Part shown: piece by piece, positions 27,586 through 36,240 of the stretch
Layout: each line of letters starts with the position of its first letter
Numbering within the stretch: position 1 is the first letter of the stretch
Assembly (NCBI RefSeq): GCF_030317205.1
Contig: NZ_JASZYB010000001.1
Coordinates: forward strand, 868,001 to 932,000
DNA from: Variovorax sp. J2L1-78
GTDB lineage: Bacteria; Pseudomonadota; Gammaproteobacteria; Burkholderiales; Burkholderiaceae_C
Reading direction: 5' to 3'
Length of the DNA: 64,000 nt
Made by a program: the position numbers and the translations under genes
Notes under the pieces: model-generated
Database searches by the model: none
Told to the model about the DNA's origin: nothing
Seen by the model: only the letters and a program-made list of their open reading frames with translations

Positions 27586-28131
27586 ATGGCAGACAGCGCT
27601 GGTTCGGCGACAGTGGCCGTGTTCGGGGCGTTGGGGCTGGCGTATGCCACCCAGTTCGTTGCCGAGGACTTCAAGAGGTTTCGAGAAGGGTCAGCTGTTG
27701 CCGCAGGGCTAGCTGGTGAGCTCGACTCATACCGTGGGGCGTACGAAATACTCGTCAACGCGCTGACAAGCTGGAAGACGGCGACTGAGGCTGGCAACCG
27801 TGCGGGCATCCCCCTGCGGAAGATTGAGCGCCCACGGGACATGTACCTCGATGAGGTGGTGTCAAAGCTGGGTCTGCTCGGGAGCGAACTCGCCGGGTCG
27901 ACTGTTCTTGTCTACAGCAACCTACGGGCCTTCCGCCTGGCGATGGAGCTCCTGAGCACTGAAGGCGCGTCCATGGGGAATGAGGAGTTCGTGAACCGCT
28001 GTGATATGTGCTTGGAAAGGCTGCGGGCTGCATACACAGAAGCTGAGACCCTGGTGCCGAACCTTGAGGCAAGGGCGCTCGCTTCCTTTTGGCGAACCTG
28101 GTGGCGTCAGCTTCTTGGTGGTGTGGCATGA
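27586..28131 (+). CDS. Unknown membrane-anchored helical protein, first gene of a four-gene operon
   Basis: 181 residues with a strong ribosome-binding stretch (GGGGGGAG) before ATG 27586. The N-terminal 25 residues (SATVAVFGALGLAYATQFV) can form one membrane segment. The rest is helical (AGLAGELDSYRGAYEILVNAL; ELAGSTVLVYSNLRAFRLAME), ending in a Trp-rich tail (FWRTWWRQLL). No family is recognised. The stop overlaps the ATG of the nuclease-like gene (ATGA), so it is translationally coupled. A single-span helical protein beside nuclease-like proteins would fit a sensor or effector anchor in a defence system; this is inference. Confidence 0.7.
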   Translation: MADSAGSATVAVFGALGLAYATQFVAEDFKRFREGSAVAAGLAGELDSYRGAYEILVNALTSWKTATEAGNRAGIPLRKIERPRDMYLDEVVSKLGLLGSELAGSTVLVYSNLRAFRLAMELLSTEGASMGNEEFVNRCDMCLERLRAAYTEAETLVPNLEARALASFWRTWWRQLLGGVA

Positions 28132-28745
28132 ACGTAGGGGAGCAGCTCGTCTCGTCCTATCTGCGCTACATCCGCAAATGCGACTTCATACAGACCAACC
28201 TCTACACCGTGGGTGTCCAGGGTGAGATTGACGTTGTGGCCATCAATCTCAAAGAGCGCAAGGTCTATGTGTGCGAGGTGGCCGTCCACCTGACGACTGG
28301 CCTCCAGTACGTTCGAGACAAGCGCCCTAACAACGTGAAGAAACTCGTCGAAAAGTTCGTTCGAGATATCGACTATGCACGGCAGTACCTGGCTGACTAC
28401 GAGCACCACTTCATGCTGTGGAGCCCTGTCGTGAAAGATAGCCAAGGGAAGGCTGAGTACAACCAGCTCGGGCACCTGGAAGAGGTTCAGCGCCAGCTCA
28501 ATGACACCATGGGTGTGAGGCTTGAAGTCGTCATCAATGAGAAGTTCGCCTCGGCCCTTCATGAGCTGCGTACATTCGCCGGCAAGCAATCCTCTGAGCT
28601 TCAGTGCCCCCTCATGCGACTTTTACAAATCGAAGAGCTGCTCGGCCGTCATATGAAGCGCGGCATCCGGCCTCTCGCTACAGGCGAGGAAGTAACCCTC
28701 TCAGATCTTATGTCGGGGCCCAGCCTGGGAGCGACAGCCTCGTGA
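28128..28745 (+). CDS. PD-(D/E)XK nuclease-like protein
   Basis: 205 residues, start overlapping the previous stop. The N-terminal third has the restriction-endonuclease-like pattern: E in the first helix (GEQLVSSYL), GEID with E33 and D35, and after a short strand-loop CEVAVH with E50. The usual Lys of the D/E-x-K motif is Ala here (E-V-A), as in some diverged families, so activity is not certain. A helix with Lys-rich NNVKKLVEKF follows. The rest is helical. The second gene of the coupled operon; the next gene starts on its stop (GTGA). Confidence 0.68.
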   Translation: MNVGEQLVSSYLRYIRKCDFIQTNLYTVGVQGEIDVVAINLKERKVYVCEVAVHLTTGLQYVRDKRPNNVKKLVEKFVRDIDYARQYLADYEHHFMLWSPVVKDSQGKAEYNQLGHLEEVQRQLNDTMGVRLEVVINEKFASALHELRTFAGKQSSELQCPLMRLLQIEELLGRHMKRGIRPLATGEEVTLSDLMSGPSLGATAS

Positions 28746-29962
28746 CCCCAGAAAGCGAAGAAGGAAAATCTGCTGACAGCTTCGTTTTAGGGGTTCTGGA
28801 CCTTGAGCCGTTTCGTAGTCCTGAGCTTGTGTTCCACCCAAACTCTCAGAAGAGCTACACGTTGTTCTACGACGAGACGAACAACATACGCAAGCTTCGT
28901 TTCACAGAAACCGGCTTAAGCGACGAGGGGTTTAAGTGCTTCGTGTTGGGCGGCATTGCACTGGAGCCAGGAGCAAAGTTCGAAGGCCTGGACGAGCTGA
29001 GGACTGCACTTCACGTGCCGGCGAACGTCGATGAGATGAAGTTTAAGCACGTGGCTTGGGGCACGTACGAAAGAGTGCTGAAGTCGCCTCGCTTGGGTGT
29101 CCTGCTGCGGTGGTTGCTGGACAGGCCCCTCTACGTTCACTACAGCAATTTCAGTGTTCTGAATTGGTCGATTCTTGACCTAGTGGACTGCCTCCTCACG
29201 CATGAGCGGTTCGCTAATATTCGCTACAACCACTTAGGCATGAAGAGCGAGCTGCACGCCATAGTTCGCATGGACCCGCTGGGCTACTTTCGACTTCTTC
29301 GAAAGTTCGATTACCCCAACGTTGACCCCACACTCACCAGCGATTTTTTAGGTGCTGTGTGGATGCACCTCTACTCGATAATCTTCAAGCTCAATCGGGA
29401 GCGAAATCGTTCAAAGGAGGAGGGCGACTTTCGAAACGAAGACAGCTTCATGTTCTTCAAAATGCTCTCCGAGGCTGCGAACGATCCAGCTACCTCACTG
29501 AAGCTCCTAGCCGAGGAAGACCCTGAGACTCTAATTGGAAGTTTTGCCCCGCTGTTTCTCAACCGCATGGCGACCTTCGTGAACGCCGAACATGTCTTCG
29601 ATGAGGAGCCCTCAATAGAAGAGCAGCTCGACGGAAGAAGAGTTGTGATTGGCGAGAGCGATGTTTCCTACCGATTTACCGACTCAAAAACGGAGCCTGG
29701 CATTGTAGTTTCCGACTTGGTGTGCGGCTTCCTCGGCAAGCACTTTACCTTCATCGAGCAGCACTCCATCGAAGAGCTTGACATCATAAAGGCTGGGCTA
29801 AATCAGCAGCAGCGCGCGAACCTTGAGCTCTTTGCCAAGCTCATCGATAAAGCCAACGATGAGTGCCAGTGCTTCATATTTAATTCGGCTGTTTTTGACA
29901 GCGGCGATAAGCATCTTTGGTTCGTGGACGGCACGCCATATCCACCGGAGCTAAGGTTTTGA
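28742..29962 (+). CDS. DUF3800-family protein
   Basis: 406 residues; GTG at 28742 overlapping the previous stop is the best start. The DUF3800 signature YTLFYDETNN (D44, E45) begins the domain, followed by CFVLGGIALE and DEMKFKH. Late acidic residues (VSDLVCGFLG) complete the RNase-H-like pattern of this family, whose members are often found with toxins, transposons and defence genes. Biochemical function is not established. Its stop overlaps a TTG that may start the next gene. Confidence 0.82.
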   Translation: MTPESEEGKSADSFVLGVLDLEPFRSPELVFHPNSQKSYTLFYDETNNIRKLRFTETGLSDEGFKCFVLGGIALEPGAKFEGLDELRTALHVPANVDEMKFKHVAWGTYERVLKSPRLGVLLRWLLDRPLYVHYSNFSVLNWSILDLVDCLLTHERFANIRYNHLGMKSELHAIVRMDPLGYFRLLRKFDYPNVDPTLTSDFLGAVWMHLYSIIFKLNRERNRSKEEGDFRNEDSFMFFKMLSEAANDPATSLKLLAEEDPETLIGSFAPLFLNRMATFVNAEHVFDEEPSIEEQLDGRRVVIGESDVSYRFTDSKTEPGIVVSDLVCGFLGKHFTFIEQHSIEELDIIKAGLNQQQRANLELFAKLIDKANDECQCFIFNSAVFDSGDKHLWFVDGTPYPPELRF

Positions 29963-29979
29963 CAAACCCGATAACTGAT

Positions 29980-31770
29980 ATGAACGACAGCAAGACCGAT
30001 GGGGCAATCCCTCAATTCCGAGGAAGGAGCCATGTAGCAGACACCTTTTGGCCTGAGGCGCTAGTGCATTGGGGTCGACCGTATGACGTGGGTGGTAGCG
30101 ACTATGTCGTGATTGGCGAATACAGCACCATGCCGCTGGGGGACGTGGTCGGGACTCGCGTTGTTTCTGTAGCGCTTGTTCCTCCCGTTCGTGCGGCAGA
30201 ACTCGTAGTCGTATCGGAAGGGACCGGATGGAAAGTGGAATCTCATGGACCTCGGCCTGTGGTCGACGGCGAGCGAGTACACAAATCAGGCTTTTGGATT
30301 GACGGTCTTGAGCATGGTGAGCGGTACGAGCCCCTCATTAATTCCTGGTCCGCTGACAACCATGAGGTTATTCTTCCGAGCAACGACCTTCTCATGGTGT
30401 ACGGTCTCGTACCTCGGTACTTGGCGGACGGCACAGTCAGTTGGGATGACCGTTATCGACCTGTCTATGACGTTGTGCGCTGTCGAAGCGTTGTTAATAC
30501 TTCAATGGATGCCCCAAAGGGGAGGGCGTTCGTTGAGATCCGCCGAGAGTACTTTTCCGACTACTGCAGTCTCAAGGGCTGCTCCGCAGTCGCGTTCTAC
30601 TACGAGGAACGCCGGCCCGAACATGACGCTTCAATCCTTTCTGCTCTTCATGGTTCTCGCGCAGAAGATTTCCAGCTTCCAGGTCGACTGTTGAACCTTC
30701 AGCTGCCGCCTGGCCGATCAGTTTATTGCCAGGCATGGGGAAGAGCCATGGTTCTCGCGAAAGGGCGTCGGCAGGTCAGCGAAGAAGCTAAGCCGGAACT
30801 CGCGTGGCCAGGTCATGAGGGCCAGATGACCTATGAGCGCGCAGCAAGAGAATGGCTCTATGGATATGTGGCCGACAAGGTTCTGCTGAAGTACCAAAGC
30901 AACTCCGCATTCACGATCTACCCAGAGTCTGGTGGCGTGGCATACAGCGGGCAATGGTCTGTTGGCTACACGAACCGCATTGGGCGCAACTTCATTCGTG
31001 TAGAGCTCAAAAAACTGTACGAAGGCTGTCCACCTGGTGTCGTCGCTGAATGGCATTCACATGCGGTTGATCCTTCAGTTGCTGAGGCTGACAAGGCGCG
31101 CTATGGCGATACGAACATCAGCAACCGCGCACGTTCCTTCGTGGAGAGCTTCTTGCGGCTCACCAAAGTTCTGTTTTGGCTTAGCGATAGGCTTGGGCTC
31201 GCATTCACACAGGAGGAAATTGGCGTCTACAGCTCATCGGACATTGAGTACCGTGGTTGGTGGGGTGTGCCGGACTTGGCGGTGCATGGCAACGTGGCCC
31301 TTCTCGAATCGAGCCAGGCCGACTTTCTGCGGCGCTGCGTGCTGCTGCAAAAGCTCATGGAAGCCCTGAAGCCAGCGCCGCTGCGCAACATGTTGAACGC
31401 CCTCGGACTACCACGAGACAAGACCAATGAGTTGGGTTCCTTGAAGCTGCTCGGAGCTCTGTGCCAGGTGGCGACGTTGACCCGTGAGGGTGGCTACCAT
31501 TGGCCGGAAGAGAGTAGCGTTGTCGCTTCTGCATGGGACTCAAGGGTGCTGCTTCAGCGGATGACCAGCGTCTTCGCCCTGGGCCAGCTACGGTCACTCG
31601 AGTCTCATAGGACTGACACCGACTTTGACGACAAGTTTGCCAAGCAGTGTGCTGTTTTCGGCATTGACCCGGCTGGTCATATGAACGGTTGGGGACTTGC
31701 TGTCGATACGGTGTACGAGCGCCTGACTGCGGACCTCAATGGGATCTCAGACCTGCTCAGCTCAGACTAG
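29980..31770 (+). CDS. Unknown 596-603 residue protein with C-terminal R-x4-H motif
   Basis: Start is ATG 29980 or TTG 29959; the latter would overlap the DUF3800 stop (TTGA) like the other junctions. The N-terminal 200 residues are beta-rich (VGGSDYVVIGEYSTMPLGD; GRAFVEIRREYFSDYC). The middle is mixed. The C-terminal 150 residues are helical and contain LGQLRSLESHRTD, with R538 and H543 counted from ATG 29980. An R-x4-H pair in such a helix is the hallmark of HEPN ribonucleases, but one motif alone is weak evidence. A beta-rich N-terminus plus HEPN-like C-terminus recalls ApeA-type abortive-infection proteins; homology is not shown. Last gene of the operon. Confidence 0.75.
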   Translation: MNDSKTDGAIPQFRGRSHVADTFWPEALVHWGRPYDVGGSDYVVIGEYSTMPLGDVVGTRVVSVALVPPVRAAELVVVSEGTGWKVESHGPRPVVDGERVHKSGFWIDGLEHGERYEPLINSWSADNHEVILPSNDLLMVYGLVPRYLADGTVSWDDRYRPVYDVVRCRSVVNTSMDAPKGRAFVEIRREYFSDYCSLKGCSAVAFYYEERRPEHDASILSALHGSRAEDFQLPGRLLNLQLPPGRSVYCQAWGRAMVLAKGRRQVSEEAKPELAWPGHEGQMTYERAAREWLYGYVADKVLLKYQSNSAFTIYPESGGVAYSGQWSVGYTNRIGRNFIRVELKKLYEGCPPGVVAEWHSHAVDPSVAEADKARYGDTNISNRARSFVESFLRLTKVLFWLSDRLGLAFTQEEIGVYSSSDIEYRGWWGVPDLAVHGNVALLESSQADFLRRCVLLQKLMEALKPAPLRNMLNALGLPRDKTNELGSLKLLGALCQVATLTREGGYHWPEESSVVASAWDSRVLLQRMTSVFALGQLRSLESHRTDTDFDDKFAKQCAVFGIDPAGHMNGWGLAVDTVYERLTADLNGISDLLSSD

Positions 31771-32001
31771 CAGGCGCGCGTGCTCAAATGTGTGAGGCGC
31801 AAACCTGCGATCAGACGGGCGCACCCGGATTGCATCGCAAGAAACTGCTTTGCTGCACCTGTTTTGTGTCGGCCGACTCCGACCCAGGAATTTTGGGAGT
31901 GACTTCAGTCAGCGGAAAGACCACGACAAGTTAGTGCCCGTAGCACTTGGCGGGTATCGGAGCTAATCTAGCTTCAACCTTGCACAGTGCGATTTCGGGG
32001 G

Positions 32002-32051
32002 TAGCGTCAAATTCACTTGCAGAGCAGCATCAAACTCACTTGTGTGAACGC
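32002..32051. repeat. Transposon right end with two transposase-binding repeats
   Basis: Inverted relative to the left end. The outer copy is at 32025-32051. The inner copy at 32002-32019 reads CAAGTGAATTTGACGCTA on the minus strand, matching the left outer copy at 16 of 18 bases. The terminus is 33 bp from the XerC arm of the dif-like site at 32085. Confidence 0.75.
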
Positions 32052-32084
32052 CAGCGACCAGTAACGCCCAGATCGTTGCGATGC

Positions 32085-32112
32085 GATTGATACAATGTAT
32101 AGATAACGAAAG
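32085..32112. other. Left attachment site (attL), dif-like
   Basis: XerC-side arm GATTGATACAA (32085-32095), central TGTATA (32096-32101), then GATAACGAAAG, which departs from the XerD arm consensus. The XerC half should be chromosomal and the right half phage-derived. The same TGTATA centre lies at the right end (39999-40004). Confidence 0.75.
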
Positions 32113-32206
32113 CAGTTGATATAACTGCCTCGTTTCTCCCTCTGTAGACTGGCCTTCGGACCTTTTGGTTTGCGCGTTATCGAGCAAACTTTGCAGACAA
32201 CGCGCA
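32112..32206. repeat. Stem-loop and inverted repeat in the phage left leader
   Basis: GCAGTT-GATAT-AACTGC at 32112-32128 abuts the attL right arm. TGCGCGTT at 32171-32178 and AACGCGCA at 32199-32206 form a second perfect 8-bp inverted repeat with a 20-base gap, placed as an operator before the first phage gene (32261). Confidence 0.45.
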
Positions 32207-32260
32207 GACCGATGACATGGGCTGACGGTGGCGGCATTCCTAAATCTATGGAGTGCTGTC

Positions 32261-32479
32261 ATGTCGAAGTCAACAGTTATCGCCCTGGCTGGAAAGCGGA
32301 TCGAATCGCGTCCGTCGCCAACGTCGCCCGGTCACGTCCTCATTCAAATTCTGTCCGCTGATCGAGCGGTGCAGGCGAGCGTCACGCTCGCGCCGCATGC
32401 TGCGGCCGTATTCGCCGATGCGCTCGGTTTGCAGGCCGAAAGTGCTGAGCGTGTGGCCGTCGAAGCGGTGGCGGGGTGA
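32261..32479 (+). CDS. Small phage protein, unknown
   Basis: 72 residues from ATG 32261. Mixed alpha/beta with Ala-rich helix ([17 protein letters not shown]), no membrane segment. Its place as first gene after the leader would suit a regulator or single-strand-binding protein, but no motif supports either. The stop overlaps the leader of the collagen-repeat gene. Confidence 0.55.
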   Translation: MSKSTVIALAGKRIESRPSPTSPGHVLIQILSADRAVQASVTLAPHAAAVFADALGLQAESAERVAVEAVAG

Positions 32480-32481
32480 GC

Positions 32482-33981
32482 ATGGCGAACGAAGCACCGG
32501 CCCCGGCGCCAGAGCCAACCGCAATCACTCGCTCGCGTGGTGACTACCGAAGCGACAACCGCCGATTGCAGGACGTGGGCCGCTGCGCGGCTCGCGTCGT
32601 TTCTCTCTACAGCTACGAGCAGGACGGTCAGCGGCGCTTCTCGCTCGAACCGCTGCCATGCCCGCCTGGGATTTCGCTAGTGTTCCGCGATCAGGACCTG
32701 GGCGACCAGTGGCGGGCGCTGTGGGAAGCGCTCATCGTTGCGGGTGTGATCGAAGCCGATCATGCGCTGCTGCCATATGACCCCGGCGCGGCGACGTTCC
32801 TGCGTGTTCAGGTGGCGGACCCGATTACTCGGCCGGGGTCCGGGCTGCAATGGCGCACCGTGTCCATGTTCGAGGTGCTGCCCGGCGCGCAGAGCTACGT
32901 CATGGCCGACACGGCGGCGCTGGAGGCGTTCTACAACGCTGGCCGCGAAAAGATTGTGCGGATCGTCCGCGATCTCGTCACGGCCTCGATGCGTGCCCAG
33001 TATCTGCTGGGCCAGCGCGAGGGCGTCGAGTTCTCTTCCGTCGTCGGGCAGCTGCAGCCGTATGCGACCCCGAACCTATCGACGGCCGGCTATTTCGCCG
33101 TGTCGGATGTGGAGGGGGTGCCACAGAATGAGTACGACGACGCGGGCGCGCTGTGGCCTTCGCGAATCGTGCTCGCTGGCATGCCGGGGCCGGCTGGTGG
33201 GCCGCAGGGCGTTCCGGGGCCGGCAGGGCAGGATGGCGCGCAGGGTCCGCGCGGCGTGCAAGGTCTTACGGGCGCGCGGGGCCCGCAAGGGGAGCCGGGG
33301 CCGCAGGGCGTGCAGGGCAACCCCGGGCAGCCGGGCGAGCGGGGGCCAAAGGGCGACAAGGGGGACAAGGGCGACCCCGGGAGCGGTGGCGTAGTCGACC
33401 CGCCCGAGCCGGAACCGGTTGAGCCTGCATCGACCGGCGACGAAGTCTTTCTAGATTCGTTCCGCGTCGATGGCCCGATCAATGGCATGACGCCAGAAAT
33501 AGGCGGTGGCCGCTGGGTGGACTATGGCTATGTCTTCTCGGCGCTCGGCGGGCGGTTGGCTGCTTCGGGAGGGGCCGAAATCCGCTGGGAGGCCGCTACG
33601 CCCGATGGCGTCATTGATGCGCCGATGATTGCTGAATGGTCGTGGCGGCTCGTCAGTGATCTGCCGCTGGGCGCGCTCGCAATGTCCATCGGCTCGGCCC
33701 GTTGGACGGTGGCGGTGGTGGTCGACGGTGGCGGTCGAGTGCAAGTCATGGTGAGCGGGTACGGCGTGGCTGGTAAATACGTCGACGCGGTGGTGAAGCC
33801 GGTGCCGGGAGGTTCCTACGCATGCCGTGTTGAGGTCGGCGCGCAGGGCGTGGCCGTCTCCTTCCTTGGAGCGGTGGTGCAGATCGTTCCGACCGCTACA
33901 GCGTGGAAGCTCGCGAAGCTCTATGTGTCGATCAATCCATGCGGTGCGCTTGAGTACATCAGGGCGAGGCCGCAGGCGTGA
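32482..33981 (+). CDS. Phage collagen-repeat adhesin or spike protein
   Basis: 499 residues (ATG 32482; GTG 32476 also possible). Residues 1-230 form a globular domain. About 233-305 are Gly-X-Y repeats, with 21 uninterrupted triplets after a one-Gly slip, ending [12 protein letters not shown] short Pro/Glu linker (PPEPEPVEP) leads to a C-terminal beta-rich, jelly-roll/LamG-like domain of about 170 residues. Collagen repeats with a distal beta domain are typical of trimeric phage fibres and of the PRD1 spike P5. It is therefore the probable receptor-binding or spike protein of the virion. Confidence 0.78.
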   Translation: MANEAPAPAPEPTAITRSRGDYRSDNRRLQDVGRCAARVVSLYSYEQDGQRRFSLEPLPCPPGISLVFRDQDLGDQWRALWEALIVAGVIEADHALLPYDPGAATFLRVQVADPITRPGSGLQWRTVSMFEVLPGAQSYVMADTAALEAFYNAGREKIVRIVRDLVTASMRAQYLLGQREGVEFSSVVGQLQPYATPNLSTAGYFAVSDVEGVPQNEYDDAGALWPSRIVLAGMPGPAGGPQGVPGPAGQDGAQGPRGVQGLTGARGPQGEPGPQGVQGNPGQPGERGPKGDKGDKGDPGSGGVVDPPEPEPVEPASTGDEVFLDSFRVDGPINGMTPEIGGGRWVDYGYVFSALGGRLAASGGAEIRWEAATPDGVIDAPMIAEWSWRLVSDLPLGALAMSIGSARWTVAVVVDGGGRVQVMVSGYGVAGKYVDAVVKPVPGGSYACRVEVGAQGVAVSFLGAVVQIVPTATAWKLAKLYVSINPCGALEYIRARPQA

Positions 33982-34277
33982 GCGGCGACGTGTTGCCGAG
34001 CGCGAAGGCGCAGGCGATAGCGTGGGCGAATGAGTTCATCGAGGTCGTGCGCGTGCAGGCGAAGGCACAGGGGCGCAACCTGCGGGGCGGGACCGCCGAC
34101 TGGTGGGCGCGGCTGGATGACGCGCTGCGCTGCTTCCTGCTCGCGCAATGCGCGCCCGACGACTGGGAGCGATACATGTCGGTGCCGTGGGCGTCGCTGC
34201 CCGATGGCCTGCGCTCATGCGTCGGCATTGAAGCGCGCGCGACCATGCGGCGGCTTGAGGGCTGTTCGTGGCGTTGA
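33978..34277 (+). CDS. Small phage protein preceding Rep, unknown
   Basis: 99 residues with a GTG start overlapping the previous stop (GTGA). Trp-rich helical composition ([27 protein letters not shown]). No known domain. It overlaps the Rep start by 10 bases, which suggests coupling and possibly a replication-associated role. Confidence 0.55.
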   Translation: MSGDVLPSAKAQAIAWANEFIEVVRVQAKAQGRNLRGGTADWWARLDDALRCFLLAQCAPDDWERYMSVPWASLPDGLRSCVGIEARATMRRLEGCSWR

Positions 34278-36109
34278 TGGGCTTGGGCGGGGTCGACACA
34301 TTCGGCTCCGTCATCATCCCGTGGCGATGGTCTGACAGTGCACGGCGGCGCGTCCTGCGCGCCGCCGTGGCCGAGCAACTGCCGAAGGATTGGCAACTCA
34401 ACATCATCGCGCGCGCTCGGGCCTCACGTGCGCCACGCGATGCGGCCGGCCGAAAGATCGGCGGTGCGGCAGAGGGTGCGGCCGAGTGCGCCGAATACGC
34501 GCACTGGCTCGCGGAGTACGGCGGCGCGCGCGGCGCCGATCTGTCAGAGGATGAGATTCGCGGCCGGGCCGGCGCCGTCGCAGCGATGGCGCGCGCATCG
34601 GCCTTTGAAGCCTTCTTAAATCGTGCGGAAACGGTGTGCGAGCAATGGCGCGTGTGGTTGCGCCTGTCGGCGTTCATTGAGCGGCAGGGCGGGCGCATTC
34701 CGGCGCAGCGCAAGCGCGCAGCGATGGGGAAATGGGCCGAAGGCGTGGCCCGGCTGGCGCGTCGCGTGGTGTGCCCGAAGTGGTGGCGCGCACAGCTTCG
34801 CCGATGGGTCGCGCAGCAGTACGAACGGGGCGCAATCGAGGTCGGAAAGGTCGGCGCGGGCGCCGGCTCTTGGTACTGCTCGGATCAGGCCGTTCGGCGG
34901 CGGATTCAACAGGTCCGCGCCTCCGAAGCGATGATGAAAGAGGCGGTTATCGAGTCGGCGACCGGGCAAAGGGCGTCTCTCTGGTCCGTTTCGCAAAAAT
35001 CCACCTCGAATAAGACAATCCGTCGAGGGGAATTGATGACTCGCATTCGTGGGTGTGAAGAGTGGGCGGACGCCGAAAACATGGCCGGCCTGTTCACCAC
35101 GAACACCTGCCCGAGCCGGTTTCACGCGCACCGCAAGGGCGGCGGCGTCAATCCGAAGCACCGGGGCGAATCGCCGGCCGACGCGCAGGCGTGGCTCTCG
35201 AAACAGTGGGCTCGGCTGCGCGCGAAGTGGAATCGGGATGGCGTCGCTGTTGTTGGCTTCCGCGTAGCCGAGCCTCACCACGACGGATGCCCACATTGGC
35301 ACATGCTCCTATGGTGCAGGCCGGGCGACGTTGCCTACGTGAAGGCGACGATGCGGAAATACTGGTTGCAGGATGACGGTGCGGAGGCGGGCGCGGATCG
35401 CTATCGAGTGAACATCAAATCGATGATTCCGGGGCAGGCTGCCGGCTACGTGGCGAAGTACATCGCGAAGAACATCGATGACCACCAGATCACCACGCAC
35501 ACCGACGACACGGCGCCGGGGCTGGAGGTCGGCCCCGACTTGTTGGGAGACATGGAGGTGAAGCCGTCGCAGCGCGTCGAGGCGTGGGCGGCAACGTGGC
35601 GGATTCGCCAGTTTCAGGCGATCGGTCAGCCGCCCGTCACTGTCTGGCGTGAGTTGCGCCGCGTCACTGAGCAAGCGGCGGCGGGCGGCTCGCATGCGCT
35701 CGTGTCGGCGTGGATCGCGGCACACCGCAAAGGCGAGCGGCAAGCCGACTGGCACCGCTACATGCGCGCGCAAGGCGGCGCGGGCCTGCCTCGTTCTGGC
35801 TACCGGCTGTGCGTGCATGCGGTCGAGCGCGAGCGGGCGGGGCGGTATGAGGTCGCGCGCGAGCGCTGGGCCTGCGGTGTCGTGGACAAGGCGCGCGATG
35901 CGCTCGCCGTCACGCCGACGCGGCGCGTCGAGTGGGGCGGGGAGGGGTTCGCATCGCGACGCGTAGCGGCGCCTTGGACTCGTTTCAATAACTGTACGGT
36001 GACAGGCCGGCACAACCGGCGCGACATTGCGCCAACGCTGCGCGCAGTCGCCGAATCGAGGCTCGCACTGAACCTCGGCCCCGATCTGAGCGAGCGCGAC
36101 CCGCCATAG
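34268..36109 (+). CDS. Phage replication initiator, GPA/phiX-A type HUH endonuclease
   Basis: 613 residues, GTG start at 34268. The HUH metal motif is PHWHMLLW (H343, H345), and the catalytic segment GYVAKYIAKNI has two tyrosines four residues apart (Y394, Y398). Together these place it in superfamily I two-tyrosine Reps (phiX174 A, P2 A, PM2 P12). It nicks the origin and drives rolling-circle replication. The 300-residue N-terminus and 200-residue C-terminus flank the nuclease, as in P2 GPA. Presence of this Rep implies a single-stranded DNA stage. Confidence 0.88.
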   Translation: MALMGLGGVDTFGSVIIPWRWSDSARRRVLRAAVAEQLPKDWQLNIIARARASRAPRDAAGRKIGGAAEGAAECAEYAHWLAEYGGARGADLSEDEIRGRAGAVAAMARASAFEAFLNRAETVCEQWRVWLRLSAFIERQGGRIPAQRKRAAMGKWAEGVARLARRVVCPKWWRAQLRRWVAQQYERGAIEVGKVGAGAGSWYCSDQAVRRRIQQVRASEAMMKEAVIESATGQRASLWSVSQKSTSNKTIRRGELMTRIRGCEEWADAENMAGLFTTNTCPSRFHAHRKGGGVNPKHRGESPADAQAWLSKQWARLRAKWNRDGVAVVGFRVAEPHHDGCPHWHMLLWCRPGDVAYVKATMRKYWLQDDGAEAGADRYRVNIKSMIPGQAAGYVAKYIAKNIDDHQITTHTDDTAPGLEVGPDLLGDMEVKPSQRVEAWAATWRIRQFQAIGQPPVTVWRELRRVTEQAAAGGSHALVSAWIAAHRKGERQADWHRYMRAQGGAGLPRSGYRLCVHAVERERAGRYEVARERWACGVVDKARDALAVTPTRRVEWGGEGFASRRVAAPWTRFNNCTVTGRHNRRDIAPTLRAVAESRLALNLGPDLSERDPP

Positions 36110-36240
36110 CAGCGCGTCGGCCGGGCCAAATCCCTCAAATCCCTCCAAAAAGTTCTTGCTTTGAAAAACGCACGCGGCACAGTGCGGGCCAGCGATAGCG
36201 CATTGCTATCGCACAACCACTTCTCAAAGGGAGATTGAAA
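36110..36240. repeat. Tandem repeat and perfect stem-loop after rep, possible origin
   Basis: Tandem AAATCCCTC at 36128-36136 and 36137-36145, then a perfect 8-bp stem GCGATAGC (36192-36199), loop GCATT, GCTATCGC (36205-36212). No T-run follows, so it is not a standard terminator. Repeats plus a hairpin beside rep suit a rolling-circle nick site or a regulatory element for the downstream genes. AAAGGGAG at about 36226-36233 is the ribosome site of the next gene. Confidence 0.45.

Larger units (their letters stand above)
10802..32051 (+). mobile_element. Tn7/Tn5053-like transposon with defence cargo
   Basis: About 21.2 kb bounded by related inverted ends. The outer 13 bases GCGTTCACACAAG are identical at both ends, and the outer 27 bases agree at 22 positions. 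Both ends also have an internal copy of the AATTTGACGC core. Encoded are TniA, TniB and TniQ at the left, a TnpS/TnpT-like resolution module in the middle, and cargo including IetAS and an unknown four-gene operon. No clean 5-bp target duplication is found at these limits (GGCGC left, CAGCG right), so the exact terminal base is uncertain. Confidence 0.82.

Noticed and set aside
10797..32056. 5-bp target-site duplication flanking the transposon
   Set aside because: GGCGC on the left and CAGCG on the right do not match, and shifting the limits by a few bases does not give a match; the true terminal base or the original flank is uncertain.
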